A DNA stretch of 64,000 nt from Acidovorax sp. SRB_14 (GCF_012932145.1 NZ_MWOK01000003.1:62001-126000); one strand, 5' to 3'. Counted from the stretch's first letter, positions 29,333-39,128 are shown. Notes: generated from the letters alone by a model not told the origin. Numbers and translations are program-made.

Positions 29333-29941
29333 ATGATCAAATTGTTTGTGGGCCTGGGCAATCCCGGGCCCGAGTACGAAGCCACGCGCCACAACGCGGG
29401 CTTCTGGTGGATAGACGCGCTGGCGCGCGAACTCAAGCTCACCCTGCAGCCCGAGCGCAGCTACTGGGGACTGGCCGCGCGCACCGCCGTGCAGGGGCAG
29501 AGCGTGTGGCTGCTGCAGCCGCAGACCTTCATGAACCTGTCGGGCAAGTCGGTGGCCGCCCTGGCGCGTTTTTTCAAGATCCCACCCGACGAGATCCTGG
29601 TGGTGCACGACGAGCTCGACATGGTGCCCGGCCAGGCCAAGCTCAAGCGCGGCGGTGGCCACGCGGGGCACAACGGCCTGCGCGATATCCACGCCCAGCT
29701 CGGCTCGCCCGACTACTGGCGCCTGCGAATCGGCATCGGCCACCCCGGTGACCGCGCCGACGTGGCGAACTGGGTGCTCAAGAAGCCGTCGCCCGAACAG
29801 CGCACGCTGATTGAGGACAGCATTGCCCACTCGCTCAAGGCCTGGCCGCTGCTGCAGGCGGGCGACATGGACAAAGCGACGCTGCAGATCCACACCACCA
29901 AACCGCCACGGCCCAAGCCGCCCCGGCCCGCGGTGGCGTGA
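29333..29941 (+). CDS. pth: Peptidyl-tRNA hydrolase
   Basis: A 202-residue enzyme releasing tRNA from prematurely dropped peptidyl-tRNA. The start [23 protein letters not shown] contains the catalytic His of [47 protein letters not shown] and [11 protein letters not shown] follow. A proline/lysine-rich C-terminal extension ([10 protein letters not shown]) is present beyond the usual fold. The ATG at 29333 follows the rplY terminator. Confidence 0.96.
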   Translation: MIKLFVGLGNPGPEYEATRHNAGFWWIDALARELKLTLQPERSYWGLAARTAVQGQSVWLLQPQTFMNLSGKSVAALARFFKIPPDEILVVHDELDMVPGQAKLKRGGGHAGHNGLRDIHAQLGSPDYWRLRIGIGHPGDRADVANWVLKKPSPEQRTLIEDSIAHSLKAWPLLQAGDMDKATLQIHTTKPPRPKPPRPAVA

Positions 29942-29956
29942 TCCTTACTGACTTCA

Positions 29957-30003
29957 CTTTTTATAGCTTCCAGCGCTTGTCCTGTAAGGGCTAGAGCCTG
30001 AAA
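29957..30003. repeat. Palindromic intergenic repeat, copy 4
   Basis: Reads TTTTTATAGCTTCCAGCGCT, then TGTAAGGGCTAGAGCCTGAA. The second arm is degraded (AAGGGCTAGAGCC instead of AAGCGCTGGAGCC). It lies between the convergent pth and ferredoxin genes. Confidence 0.72.
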
Positions 30004-30017
30004 TCACCTGAAAACGG

Positions 30018-30407
<390 letters not shown>

Positions 30408-30468
30408 CTATGCTGCGGGCGCCACCCTCGCCCTGCGCTGCCGCCTCGCCAGACCCCGCTTTCCCTGC

Positions 30469-31431
30469 ATGAGTCTTTTCCTCCTCAAACGCTTCGCCAC
30501 CTTCCTCGCCACGCTGCTCGGCACCTCCGCCGTGGTGTTCCTGGTGCTGGAGGTCCTTCCGGGCAACGCCGCGCAGGTGCTGATGGGCCCCGACGCGGCG
30601 CCCGAAGCCGTCGCCGCCCTGGCCGCGCAGCTGGGGCTCGACCAGCCGGCCTGGCAGCGCTATGGCCACTGGCTGGGCGGCCTGCTCACCGGCGACCTGG
30701 GTAACAGCCACGCCTACGGCTCGCCCGTGCTGGACCTGGTGCTCGAGCGCCTGGCGTTGACCGTGCCGCTGGCCCTGCTGGCGATGGCGATCACCACCGT
30801 GCTGGCCCTGGCCGCGGGCGTCTATGCGGCCGCGCGGCACAACCGGCTGGGCGACGTGGGGGTGATGACCCTGGCGCAGATCGGCATCGCCATTCCCAAC
30901 TTCTGGTTCGCCATCCTGCTGATCCTGCTGTTTTCGGTGCGGCTGCAGTGGTTCTCGGCCGGCGGATTTCCGGGCTGGACCGAGGACAGCGGCGGTGGCC
31001 TGGTGCCGGCGCTCAAGGCCTTGCTGCTGCCGGCCATTGCGCTGGCCGTGGTGCAGGCCGCCATCCTGGCGCGCATCACGCGCTCGGCGGTGCTCGAAGT
31101 GCTGCGCGAGGATTTCGTGCGCACCGCGCGCGCCAAGGGCCTGTCGCGGCGCGCGACGCTGTGGGGCCATGTGCTGCGCAACGCCATGATTCCGGTCATC
31201 ACGGTGATGGGCCTGCAGTTCGCGAATCTGCTGGCAGGCACCATCGTGGTCGAGAACGTCTTCTACCTGCCGGGCCTCGGGCGCCTGATCTTCCAGTCCA
31301 TCGCCAACCGCGACCTGGTCGTGGTGCGCAACTGCGTGATGCTGCTGGCGGCCATGGTGGTCGCGGTCAACTTCGTGGTCGACCTCCTCTATGCCGCGAT
31401 CGACCCGCGCGTGCAGGCGAGCGACATATGA
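30469..31431 (+). CDS. Peptide ABC transporter permease (DppB-like)
   Basis: A 320-residue inner-membrane protein of the oligopeptide/dipeptide permease B type, with a signal-anchor first helix (FLLKRFATFLATLLGTSAVVFLVLEVLPG), a large periplasmic loop and five further hydrophobic helices. The ATPase-contacting EAA loop is DFVRTARAKGLSRRATLWGHVLRNAMIPVI. First gene of a six-gene operon (permease B, permease C, two ATPases, binding protein, amidase). The stop overlaps the next ATG by 3 bp. Confidence 0.9.
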   Translation: MSLFLLKRFATFLATLLGTSAVVFLVLEVLPGNAAQVLMGPDAAPEAVAALAAQLGLDQPAWQRYGHWLGGLLTGDLGNSHAYGSPVLDLVLERLALTVPLALLAMAITTVLALAAGVYAAARHNRLGDVGVMTLAQIGIAIPNFWFAILLILLFSVRLQWFSAGGFPGWTEDSGGGLVPALKALLLPAIALAVVQAAILARITRSAVLEVLREDFVRTARAKGLSRRATLWGHVLRNAMIPVITVMGLQFANLLAGTIVVENVFYLPGLGRLIFQSIANRDLVVVRNCVMLLAAMVVAVNFVVDLLYAAIDPRVQASDI

Positions 31432-32312
31432 ACCCCTCTTCCGCCTTCCCCCCCTCCCCGCCTGCCGCCGCACGGCCCGCGCGCGGCTGGCAGCGCGCGC
31501 TGCGCCACCCCAGCTTCGCGCTGGGCGCGCTGCTGGTGCTGCTGCTGCTGGCCGCGGCCGGCCTGTCCTTCGTCTGGACGCCCTGGTCGCCCTACGAGAT
31601 GGACCTGCCCGGCAAGCTGCAGGCGCCGACGGCGCAGCACTGGCTGGGCACGGATGCGTTCGGCCGCGACGTGGCCTCGCTGCTGCTCGTGGGTGCGCGC
31701 AATTCGATTCTGGTCGGCCTGATCGCCGTCGGCATCGGCCTGTCGGTCGGCACGGCGCTGGGGCTGCTGGCGGCGGCGCGGCGCGGCTGGGTCGAGGAGC
31801 TGGTGATGCGCCTGGCCGACTTCACCTTCGCCTTCCCGGCGATCCTCTCGGCCATCATGCTGACGGCGGTGTTTGGCGCCGGCATCGTCAACGCCATCGT
31901 CGCCATCGGCATCTTCAACATCCCGACCTTCGCGCGCGTCACGCGCGCCTCGGCCAACGCCGTCTGGTCGCGCGAATTCATCCTGGCCGCGCGCGCCTGC
32001 GGCAAGGGCCGCTGGCGCATCACGCTCGAGCATGTGCTACCCAACATCGCCTCGGTGCTGATCGTGCAGGCGACCATCCAGTTCGCCATCGCCATCCTGG
32101 CCGAGGCCGCGCTGTCGTACCTCGGCCTGGGCACGCAGCCGCCCCAGCCCTCGTGGGGCCGCATGCTCGCCGAGGCGCAGACCCTCATGTTCCAGGCGCC
32201 GCTGCTGGCCGTGTGGCCCGGCGTGGCCATCGCGCTGGCCGTGCTCGGGCTGAACCTGCTGGGCGATGGGCTGCGCGACCTGCTGGACCCGCGCCTCGCG
32301 CGCCAACGCTGA
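31428..32312 (+). CDS. Peptide ABC transporter permease (DppC-like)
   Basis: A 294-residue inner-membrane permease of the C type, with a proline-rich N-terminal tail, a first helix near residues 30-50, then HWLGTDAFGRDVASLLLVGARNSILVG, which is typical of DppC/OppC proteins. The EAA loop is REFILAARACGKGRWRITLEHVLPNIASVLIV, and SYLGLGTQPPQPSWGRML is a family hallmark. It pairs with the upstream permease to form the channel. Confidence 0.92.
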   Translation: MNPSSAFPPSPPAAARPARGWQRALRHPSFALGALLVLLLLAAAGLSFVWTPWSPYEMDLPGKLQAPTAQHWLGTDAFGRDVASLLLVGARNSILVGLIAVGIGLSVGTALGLLAAARRGWVEELVMRLADFTFAFPAILSAIMLTAVFGAGIVNAIVAIGIFNIPTFARVTRASANAVWSREFILAARACGKGRWRITLEHVLPNIASVLIVQATIQFAIAILAEAALSYLGLGTQPPQPSWGRMLAEAQTLMFQAPLLAVWPGVAIALAVLGLNLLGDGLRDLLDPRLARQR

Positions 32313-32322
32313 ACCCGAAACC

Positions 32323-33318
32323 ATGGCCTTGCTCGAAGTCTCCGACCTGCACGTGCAGCTGCAAACGCCCCGCGGCCCGGCCGAGGCCGTGCGCGGCGTC
32401 GGCTTCACGCTCGAGCGCGGCGACACGCTGGGCCTGGTGGGCGAGTCGGGCTGCGGCAAGTCGATGACCGCCCTGGCGCTGCTGGGCCTGCTGCCCGACC
32501 GTGCCGTGGTGCGCGGCAGCATCCGCCTGCACGGCCAGGAGCTCGTGGGCCAGGGCGACACCGCGCTGTGCCAGGTCCGCGGCAACCGCATCGGCATGGT
32601 GTTCCAGGAACCCATGGCGGCGCTCAACCCGGTGCACCGCATCGGCCACCAGGTGGCCGAGCCGCTGCGCCTGCACCGCGGCCTGGGCGCGCGCGCGGCG
32701 CGCCAGGAGGCCATCGCCTTGCTGGACCGCGTGGGCATTCCCGACGCCGCGCGGCGCATCGACGCGTACCCGCACCAGTTCTCGGGCGGCCAGCGCCAGC
32801 GCATCACCATCGCCATGGCGCTGGCCTGCGGGCCCGACCTGCTGATCGCCGACGAGCCGACCACGGCGCTGGACGTGACCGTCCAGCGGCAGATCCTCGA
32901 CCTGATCGCCGAGCTGGTCGCCGAGCGCCAGATGGCGCTGATCCTGATCTCGCACGACCTCGGCGTGATCGCGCAGAACGTGCGCCGCATGCTCGTGATG
33001 TACGGCGGCAGCGTGGTCGAGAGCGGCCCCACGGCAGAGGTGTTTGCCGCCATGGCGCACCCCTATACGCGTGGCCTGTTCGCCGCGCGCCCGCGCCTGG
33101 CGGCTGTGCGCCAGCCCGGCAAGCGCCTGGCCACCATCGCCGGCACCGTGCCCGAGCTGGTGGAGCTGCCCGCCGGCTGTCCGTTCGCCGGACGCTGCGC
33201 ATTCACCATCGGCGCCTGCCACACCACCGTGCCGCCGCCGACGCTGCTGGCGAACGGGCATGTCGTGCGCTGCATCCGGCTCGATGCGGTGGCGGCCGCG
33301 CAGGAGGCCACCGCATGA
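32323..33318 (+). CDS. Peptide ABC transporter ATP-binding protein (DppD-like)
   Basis: A 331-residue ATPase. Walker A is GESGCGKSMT, the Q-loop region MVFQEPMAALNPVHRIG, the signature FSGGQRQRITIAMAL, Walker B LLIADEPTTALD, and the switch His in LISHDLGVIAQ. The C-terminal oligopeptide-transporter domain with cysteines (LPAGCPFAGRCAFTIGAC) is present; in this subfamily it can hold an Fe-S cluster. The ATG at 32323 was chosen 10 bp after the upstream stop. Confidence 0.93.
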   Translation: MALLEVSDLHVQLQTPRGPAEAVRGVGFTLERGDTLGLVGESGCGKSMTALALLGLLPDRAVVRGSIRLHGQELVGQGDTALCQVRGNRIGMVFQEPMAALNPVHRIGHQVAEPLRLHRGLGARAARQEAIALLDRVGIPDAARRIDAYPHQFSGGQRQRITIAMALACGPDLLIADEPTTALDVTVQRQILDLIAELVAERQMALILISHDLGVIAQNVRRMLVMYGGSVVESGPTAEVFAAMAHPYTRGLFAARPRLAAVRQPGKRLATIAGTVPELVELPAGCPFAGRCAFTIGACHTTVPPPTLLANGHVVRCIRLDAVAAAQEATA

Positions 33319-34214
33319 ATCTCGCAGCAACTACCGATTTGATAGCTGCCAGCCCAGGCGGGGCAAGCGCTGGAGCCTCATTTGACCCTCGGAACCCGCC
33401 GCTGCTGCAGGTCACCGACCTGGTGCGCCACTACGCCCTGCCGCGCGAGCGGCTGTTTGCGCCGCCGCCCAAAGTGCAGGCACTCAACGGCGTGGGCTTC
33501 CGCATCACGGCCGGGCGCAGCCTGGGCATCGTCGGCGAGTCGGGCTCGGGCAAGTCGACGCTGGCGCGCCTGGTGATGGCGCTGGACACGCCCACCTCGG
33601 GCACGGTCGAGCTGCTCGGGCGCAACCTGCACACGCTGCCGCAGGCCGAGCTGCGCCGTGCGCGGCGCGACTTCCAGATGGTGTTCCAGGACCCGTACGG
33701 ATCGCTCGATCCGCGCCAGACCGTCGAGCGCATCGTCACCGAGCCGCTGCAGGCCCAGGGGCAGGCGGGCCGCGCCGCGCAGCAGGCGCAGGCCGCCGCC
33801 GTGCTCGACCAGGTGGGGCTGCGCCGCAGCGACCTGGCCAAGTACCCGCATGAGTTTTCTGGCGGTCAGCGCCAGCGCATCGCGATTGCACGCGCGCTCA
33901 TCACGCGCCCGCGCCTGATCGTGGCCGACGAACCGGTGAGCGCGCTCGACGTGTCGGTGCAGGCGCAGGTGCTCAACCTCATGGCGGACCTGCAGCGGGA
34001 GTTCGGCGTCACCTACCTGCTCATCAGCCACGACCTGGCGGTGGTGAACCACCTGTGCGACGAGGTGGCCGTGCTCTACCAGGGCCGCATCGTCGAGCAG
34101 GGCGCGCCCGGCGCGCTGTTCACTGCGCCAAACCACCCGTACACGCGCGCGCTGCTCGAGGCCGTGCCCCCGATGCAGCCGGCGCCGGCGCGCGCGCTGC
34201 GCGCAATGGTGTAA
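33315..34214 (+). CDS. Peptide ABC transporter ATP-binding protein (DppF-like)
   Basis: A 299-residue ATPase partner. Walker A is GESGSGKSTLARLV, signature FSGGQRQRIAIARAL, Walker B LIVADEPVSALDVS, switch His LISHDLAVV. Family similarity starts near residue 28 (PPLLQVTDLVRHYALP). Residues 8-24 (DLIAASPGGASAGASFD) are the translation of an intergenic-type palindromic repeat, so this N-terminal extension is probably not ancestral. The ATG overlaps the previous TGA by 4 bp; the C-terminal cysteine domain seen in DppD is missing or very short. Confidence 0.92.
   Translation: MNLAATTDLIAASPGGASAGASFDPRNPPLLQVTDLVRHYALPRERLFAPPPKVQALNGVGFRITAGRSLGIVGESGSGKSTLARLVMALDTPTSGTVELLGRNLHTLPQAELRRARRDFQMVFQDPYGSLDPRQTVERIVTEPLQAQGQAGRAAQQAQAAAVLDQVGLRRSDLAKYPHEFSGGQRQRIAIARALITRPRLIVADEPVSALDVSVQAQVLNLMADLQREFGVTYLLISHDLAVVNHLCDEVAVLYQGRIVEQGAPGALFTAPNHPYTRALLEAVPPMQPAPARALRAMV
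33337..33385. repeat. Palindromic repeat copy 5, inside a coding sequence
   Basis: Contains GATTTGATAGCTGCCAGC, then GGGCAAGCGCTGGAGCC and TCATTTGAC: a well-preserved family member. It lies in frame in the first 25 codons of the DppF-like gene and is translated without a stop. Confidence 0.75.
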
Positions 34215-34305
34215 AAAGACAGGCTACCTGGCTCGCTGCGCAGCCCCGGGGAGGCCGCCCAGCGAGCGTTCTCGCTTGCCACGTATTCATTCGGAGATCT
34301 TGTCC

Positions 34306-35796
34306 ATGCTCAACCGCCGCACCGTCCTTGCCACAGGCGCCCTGGCTGCCGCCCCGCTGGCCCTGCCGCTAGCGGCCCTCGCCCAGAGCAAGAAGGACAC
34401 CGTGGTCCTGGCCCTGACCCTGGAGCCGCCAGGGCTGGACCCGACGGCGGGCGCGGCCTCGTCGATCGCCGAGATCGTCCACTACAACGTCTTTGAAACG
34501 CTGACCAAAATCAACCCCGACGGCAGCGTCTCGCCGCTGCTGGCCGAGGGCTGGGAGGTCTCGCCCGACCTCAAGACCACCACCTTCCGGCTGCGCAAGG
34601 GCGTGAAATTCCAGAACGGCGAGCCGTTCAACGCCGCCGCCGTGAAGTTCTCGTTCGATCGCGCCGGCAGCGACAAGAGCACCAACAAGGACAAGCGCAA
34701 CTTCGCCAACCTCAGCACGCAGGTGGTGGACGAGCACACGGTGGTGGTCATCAACAAGGACATCGACCCCGACTTCCTGTTCGTGCTCGGCCAGGCCACG
34801 GCCATCATCGTCGAGCCCAAGAGCGCCGCCACCAACGCCACCCAGCCCGTGGGCACCGGCCCCTACAAGCTCGATGCCTGGAGCAAGGGCTCGTCGATCA
34901 CGCTCGGCCGCTGGGACGGGTTCCGCAACCCTGGCGCCATCCGCATCCGCCGCGCCACCTTCCGTTTCATCTCCGACCCGGCCGCCCAGGTGGCGGCGCT
35001 GCTGGCCGGCGACGTGGACGCCTTCCCGCGTGTGACGCCGCGCAGCGTGGCGCAGTTCAAGGCCAACCCGCGCTTCCAGGTGGTGGTGAGCGGCTCGCGC
35101 GCCAAGACCATCCTGGCCATCAACAATGCCAAGAAGCCCCTCAACGACGTGCGCGTGCGCCGCGCGATCGCGGCCGCCATCGACCGCAAGGCCGTGATCG
35201 AGGGCGGGGCCGACGGCTATGGCGCCCCGATCGGCAGCCACTATGTGCCCGGCGCCTTCGGCTACGTGGACACCACGGGCATCAACCCCTACGACGTGGA
35301 GAAGGCCAAGAAGCTGCTGGCCGAGGCCGGCATCAAAACGCCGCTCGAACTCACCATGACGCTGCCGCCCGCGCCCTACGCGCGCCAGGGCGGCGAGGTG
35401 ATCGCGGCGCAGCTGGCCAAGATCGGCATCGTCGCCAAGCTGCAGAACGTGGAGTGGGCGCAGTGGCTCAGCGGCACCTATGGCGCCAAGAACTACGACC
35501 TGACGCTGATTTCGCACGTCGAGCCCTTCGACCTGGGCAACTTCGCCAAGCCCGACTACTACTGGGGCTACCAGTCGCCCCAGTTCAACGAGCTCTACGA
35601 AAAGATCCAGACCTCGGCACGCCCGGCCGACCGCGCCCGCCTCCTGGGCGACGCGCAGCGCCTGCTGGCGCAGGACTGCGTGCACGCCTTCCTGTACCAG
35701 CCGCAGTGGGTGACGGTGGCACACAAGAACCTCAAGGGCCTGTGGAAAGACATGCCCGTGTTCGTCAACGACCTCTCGGCGCTGTCGTGGACCTGA
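34306..35796 (+). CDS. Peptide ABC transporter substrate-binding protein
   Basis: A 496-residue periplasmic SBP (family 5, DppA/OppA-like). The N-terminus NRRTVLATGALAAAPLALPLAALAQ is a signal peptide with a twin-arginine pair, so Tat export is possible. The mature part has LEPPGLDPTAGAASSIAEIVHYNVFETLTKINPDGSVSPLLAEGW, VGTGPYKLDAW, and NDVRVRRAIAAAIDRKAV, all family hallmarks. The ATG at 34306 was chosen over an in-frame upstream ATG. Ligand specificity cannot be read from sequence; the linked amidase suggests amide-containing or peptide-like ligands. Confidence 0.92.
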   Translation: MLNRRTVLATGALAAAPLALPLAALAQSKKDTVVLALTLEPPGLDPTAGAASSIAEIVHYNVFETLTKINPDGSVSPLLAEGWEVSPDLKTTTFRLRKGVKFQNGEPFNAAAVKFSFDRAGSDKSTNKDKRNFANLSTQVVDEHTVVVINKDIDPDFLFVLGQATAIIVEPKSAATNATQPVGTGPYKLDAWSKGSSITLGRWDGFRNPGAIRIRRATFRFISDPAAQVAALLAGDVDAFPRVTPRSVAQFKANPRFQVVVSGSRAKTILAINNAKKPLNDVRVRRAIAAAIDRKAVIEGGADGYGAPIGSHYVPGAFGYVDTTGINPYDVEKAKKLLAEAGIKTPLELTMTLPPAPYARQGGEVIAAQLAKIGIVAKLQNVEWAQWLSGTYGAKNYDLTLISHVEPFDLGNFAKPDYYWGYQSPQFNELYEKIQTSARPADRARLLGDAQRLLAQDCVHAFLYQPQWVTVAHKNLKGLWKDMPVFVNDLSALSWT

Positions 35797-37217
35797 GCGC
35801 CCCCGCCACCGGCGGCGCGCTACATGCGCTGCCCGCCCACGCCCTGCTCGCCGCCTACCGCGCGCGCACGCTCTCGCCCGTGGAGGTGACGCGGGCCGTG
35901 CTCGACCACATCGAACGCTGGGAGCCGCACCTGCACGCCACCTGGCTGCTGCGCCCCGAGGCCGCGCTGGCCCAGGCACGCGCCTCCGAGGCCCGCTGGC
36001 AGCGCGGCGCGCCCCAGGGCCTGCTCGATGGCGTGCCGGCCACCCTCAAGGACAACATCGCCACGCGCGGCGATCCGACGCCGCTGGGCACCGCGGCCGC
36101 CGACCTGGTGCCCGCCAGTGCCGACGCCCCGCCGGCCGCCCGCCTGCGCGAGGCCGGTGCCGTGCTCGTGGCCAAGACCACCATGCCCGACTACGGCATG
36201 CTTTCGTCGGGGCTGTCGAGCTTCCATGCGCTGGCGCGCAACCCCTGGGACCTGTCCAAGGGACCGGGCGGCTCCAGCGCCGGCGCGGGCGCCGCCGCCG
36301 CTGCGGGCTACGGCCCGCTGCACGTGGGCACCGACATCGGCGGCTCGCTGCGCCTGCCGGCGAGCTGGTGCGGCATCTTCAGCCTCAAGCCCAGCCTGGG
36401 GCGCATTCCCATCGACCCACCCTACACCGGCCGCGCCGCCGGCCCGATGACCCGCAGCGTCGCCGACGCCGCGCTCATGATGCAGGTGCTGAGCCAAAGC
36501 GACGCGCGCGACAGCATGAGCCTGCCCGCGCAAGACATTGCCTGGGCCGATTTCGACCACGGCGCGGGGCACCTGCGCGGCCTGCGCATCGGGCTGCTGC
36601 TCGAAGCGGGCTGCGGCCTGGCCCTGGAGCCCGAGGTGCGCGCCGCCGTCGAGCACGCCGCGCGCCTGCTGGAGCGCGCAGGCGCCTCCGTCGTGCCCAT
36701 GCAGCCGTTCATGACGCAGGCCATGCTCGACGGCATGGACCATTTCTGGCGCATGCGCTCGCACCTGGACATGGCCAGCCTGGCGCCCGCGCGCAAGGCC
36801 CGGGTGCTGCCCTACATCCGCGCGTGGGCCGACAGCGCGGCCACCATGACCGGTGCCGAGGTGTACCGCGCGAGCCAGCAGTTCCACCTCGTGCGCGTCG
36901 CCACCGTCCAGGCCTGCAGCGCCTTCGACTACGTGGTCTCGCCCGTGGCCCCGATGGCGGCCTTCCCGGCCGAACTGCCATCGCCCACCAACGACCCGCT
37001 GCGCCCGCTGGAGCACATCGGCTTCACGGTGCCGTTCAACATGTCGGAGCAGCCGGCCGCCTCGGTCAACTGCGGCTACACCGCCGGCGGCCTGCCGATC
37101 GGCCTGCAGATCGCCGGGGCGCGCTTTGACGACCTCGGCGTGCTGCGCGTGGCGCGAGCGTTCGAGCTGATCCGCGACCCCCAGCGGCCCTGGCCGCAGC
37201 CGCCGGCCAGCGCCTGA
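35787..37217 (+). CDS. Amidase signature family hydrolase
   Basis: A 476-residue amidase with a Ser-cisSer-Lys triad: the Lys in VPATLKDNIATRG near residue 85, the glycine/serine-rich GPGGSSAGAGAAAAAGYGPL near 160, and GTDIGGSLRLPASWCGIFSLKP carrying the nucleophile. No signal peptide, so cytoplasmic. The best start is a GTG at 35787, overlapping the binding-protein gene by 10 bp. Being last in the transporter operon, it probably cleaves the imported substrate. The exact substrate is unknown. Confidence 0.88.
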   Translation: MDLSAPATGGALHALPAHALLAAYRARTLSPVEVTRAVLDHIERWEPHLHATWLLRPEAALAQARASEARWQRGAPQGLLDGVPATLKDNIATRGDPTPLGTAAADLVPASADAPPAARLREAGAVLVAKTTMPDYGMLSSGLSSFHALARNPWDLSKGPGGSSAGAGAAAAAGYGPLHVGTDIGGSLRLPASWCGIFSLKPSLGRIPIDPPYTGRAAGPMTRSVADAALMMQVLSQSDARDSMSLPAQDIAWADFDHGAGHLRGLRIGLLLEAGCGLALEPEVRAAVEHAARLLERAGASVVPMQPFMTQAMLDGMDHFWRMRSHLDMASLAPARKARVLPYIRAWADSAATMTGAEVYRASQQFHLVRVATVQACSAFDYVVSPVAPMAAFPAELPSPTNDPLRPLEHIGFTVPFNMSEQPAASVNCGYTAGGLPIGLQIAGARFDDLGVLRVARAFELIRDPQRPWPQPPASA

Positions 37218-37380
37218 GCGGCGGCCGCCCGGGCGCCCTGGCGCACGGTGCCGGCAGGGCTTCTCAATGCGCCACCGCGCCGCAGGCGCCGGCGTTGCCG
37301 CTGCGCCGGTGGTTCTGTTCCTGGCCGACCCAGGGCCCGGCCCATCCCAGGCCCGCGCCCGCCTCCGAGGGTCGGACCGC

Positions 37381-38277
37381 TCACCACAGCTCGGCCGTGG
37401 CCTGCAGGACAAGCCCGCCTTCGTGGTCGCTGGCCCACAGCCGCACCTCCTGTACGTCGGCCGACGGCGCGCCATGGAGGCCGAACGGGTGCAGGTCGAA
37501 CACCGGCCGCACGGCCTTGAAGCGGAAACCTTTGAGCCGTGCCCCCGGCCGCTGGCGGCGCACCAGATCGACCAGCAGCGTGGCGATCAACGGGCCGTGC
37601 ACGACGAGGCCGGGATAGCCTTCGACCTCGGTCACATAGCGGCGGTCGTAGTGGATGCGGTGGCCGTTGAAGGTCAGCGCCGAATAGCGGAACAGCAGCA
37701 CATCGTCGGGCACGATGTCGCGCTGCCAGGCGGCGCCTTGATCGGCCGGCATGGGAGGTGGCGCCGGGTCATCGGCCCGCGCGGCCGCGCGGTAGACGAT
37801 GTCGTGCTCCTCCGTGAGTGCCAGGCCCCGCGCGTTGTGCACTGCGTGCTGCACCTGCACGAACAGCAGGTCGCCCGTGCGCCCCGCCCTGTGCGTGACC
37901 GAGGCGATGCGCGAGGTGCGCCGCACGGCATCGCCCACCACCAGGGGGTTGCCCGGCTGCCACTGCAGGCGGCCCCCGGCCCACATGCGGCGCGGCAGCG
38001 GCACCGGCGGCAGGAAGCCGCCGCGCCGGGCGTGGCCGTCCGGGCCCAGCGCGCTCTGGCGCGGGTGTGGCAAGAAATACAGCCAGTGCCACAGCGGCGG
38101 CAGCGGCGTGCCGGTCCGGGGAGGCGGATCGTCGCGGTCCAAGGTCGCGCTGAGGGCTTGCACGGGGGCGGCGGTGACGGTGTCGTCCAGCGTTTCGGTG
38201 GTGCCGACCCAGGTTTTCAGGTGCGCCAGCGAGGCGCTGTCCAGGGTGCGTGCCGCAGGGTCGAGAGAATGGTCCAT
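37381..38277 (-). CDS. FAS1-like/MaoC dehydratase, 3-methylfumaryl-CoA (mesaconyl-C4-CoA) hydratase-like
   Basis: A 298-residue hot-dog-fold protein with an N-terminal FAS1-like dehydratase part (WHWLYFLPHPRQSALGPDGHARRGGFLPPVPLPRRMWAGG) and a C-terminal MaoC-like part (FRYSALTFNGHRIHYDRRYVTEVEGYPGLVVHGPLIA, with Asn/His/Asp residues of the hydratase motif). Relatives hydrate mesaconyl-C4-CoA or similar CoA esters. No CoA transferase is adjacent, so the pathway here is unknown. The ATG at 38277 was chosen because similarity begins there. Confidence 0.8.
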   Translation of the reverse strand: MDHSLDPAARTLDSASLAHLKTWVGTTETLDDTVTAAPVQALSATLDRDDPPPRTGTPLPPLWHWLYFLPHPRQSALGPDGHARRGGFLPPVPLPRRMWAGGRLQWQPGNPLVVGDAVRRTSRIASVTHRAGRTGDLLFVQVQHAVHNARGLALTEEHDIVYRAAARADDPAPPPMPADQGAAWQRDIVPDDVLLFRYSALTFNGHRIHYDRRYVTEVEGYPGLVVHGPLIATLLVDLVRRQRPGARLKGFRFKAVRPVFDLHPFGLHGAPSADVQEVRLWASDHEGGLVLQATAELW

Positions 38278-38390
38278 GGGAGCATCATGGTCGCCGCACT
38301 CGGGGGCGCGCGCAATCCCTCCCTGACAGGGTCGACAGCGCTGCTGCCGCAGGCCACCGCCACACGCCACCGGGCGATCGGCGATCCGGT

Positions 38391-39092
38391 TTACGCAGGC
38401 TTGAGGGCTGCGCCGGCCTCGGAGTCGGCCTGCGCCTTCGCCTGGTCGTACACCGGCTGCGCGGGCAAACCCTCCAGGTGCCGCGTGTCGGCCCAGCGCA
38501 GGATGTCGATGGCATCGCCGTGCATGCGCACGCGGTTGAAGGCGGCGTTGGGAATGTCGCTCTGGCGCGGACCCGCCAATCCCAGGCCATGCGCGGTGCG
38601 CCACACCATGTCGAGCACGCCGCCGTGCGTCACCACCACCAGCGTCTGGCCCGCGTGTGCCTGCGCCAGGCGCCGCAGCGCGTCCATCACACGCGCATGG
38701 AACTGGCGCGTGGTTTCGCCCCCGGGCATGCCCGAATCGGCCTGGAAGCGCAGCCACTGCGCCCAGGCGCCGGCATGCTGGGCCTGGATGTCGGCCACGC
38801 GCATGCCATCGACCACGCCAAAACTCTGCTCGCGCAACGCACGGTCGACCAGCGCCTCCAGGCGCAGCTGCGGCAGCAGCGCGCCCAGCACGGGCTGCGC
38901 GGTTTGCTGCGTGCGCAGCAGGTCGCTGCTGACCAAGTGGTCGGCCCGCACGCCTTCGCGCGCCAGCCGCTGCGCCAGGCGCTGCGCCTGCGCATGGCCG
39001 GTGGCGTTGAGCGGCACGTCCACCTGGCCCTGGAAGCGCAACTCGCGGTTCCAGTCGGTTTCGCCATGGCGGATGAGGATGAGTTCGGTCAT
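38391..39092 (-). CDS. Histidine phosphatase family protein (phosphoglycerate mutase-like)
   Basis: A 233-residue cytoplasmic phosphatase of the branch-1 histidine phosphatase family. The catalytic RHGETDWNRELRFQGQVDVPLNATG lies at the N-terminus, with SSDLLRTQQTA, the acid-donor region LREQSFGVVDGM, and the second catalytic His in VVVTHGGVLDMVWR. It resembles GpmB/CobC-type enzymes; the substrate is unknown, and a general phosphatase or alpha-ribazole phosphatase are alternatives. Confidence 0.87.
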   Translation of the reverse strand: MTELILIRHGETDWNRELRFQGQVDVPLNATGHAQAQRLAQRLAREGVRADHLVSSDLLRTQQTAQPVLGALLPQLRLEALVDRALREQSFGVVDGMRVADIQAQHAGAWAQWLRFQADSGMPGGETTRQFHARVMDALRRLAQAHAGQTLVVVTHGGVLDMVWRTAHGLGLAGPRQSDIPNAAFNRVRMHGDAIDILRWADTRHLEGLPAQPVYDQAKAQADSEAGAALKPA

Positions 39093-39128
39093 GGAGGCGT
39101 CGTCCTGCGCGGTGTCATTTTTTGGGTA

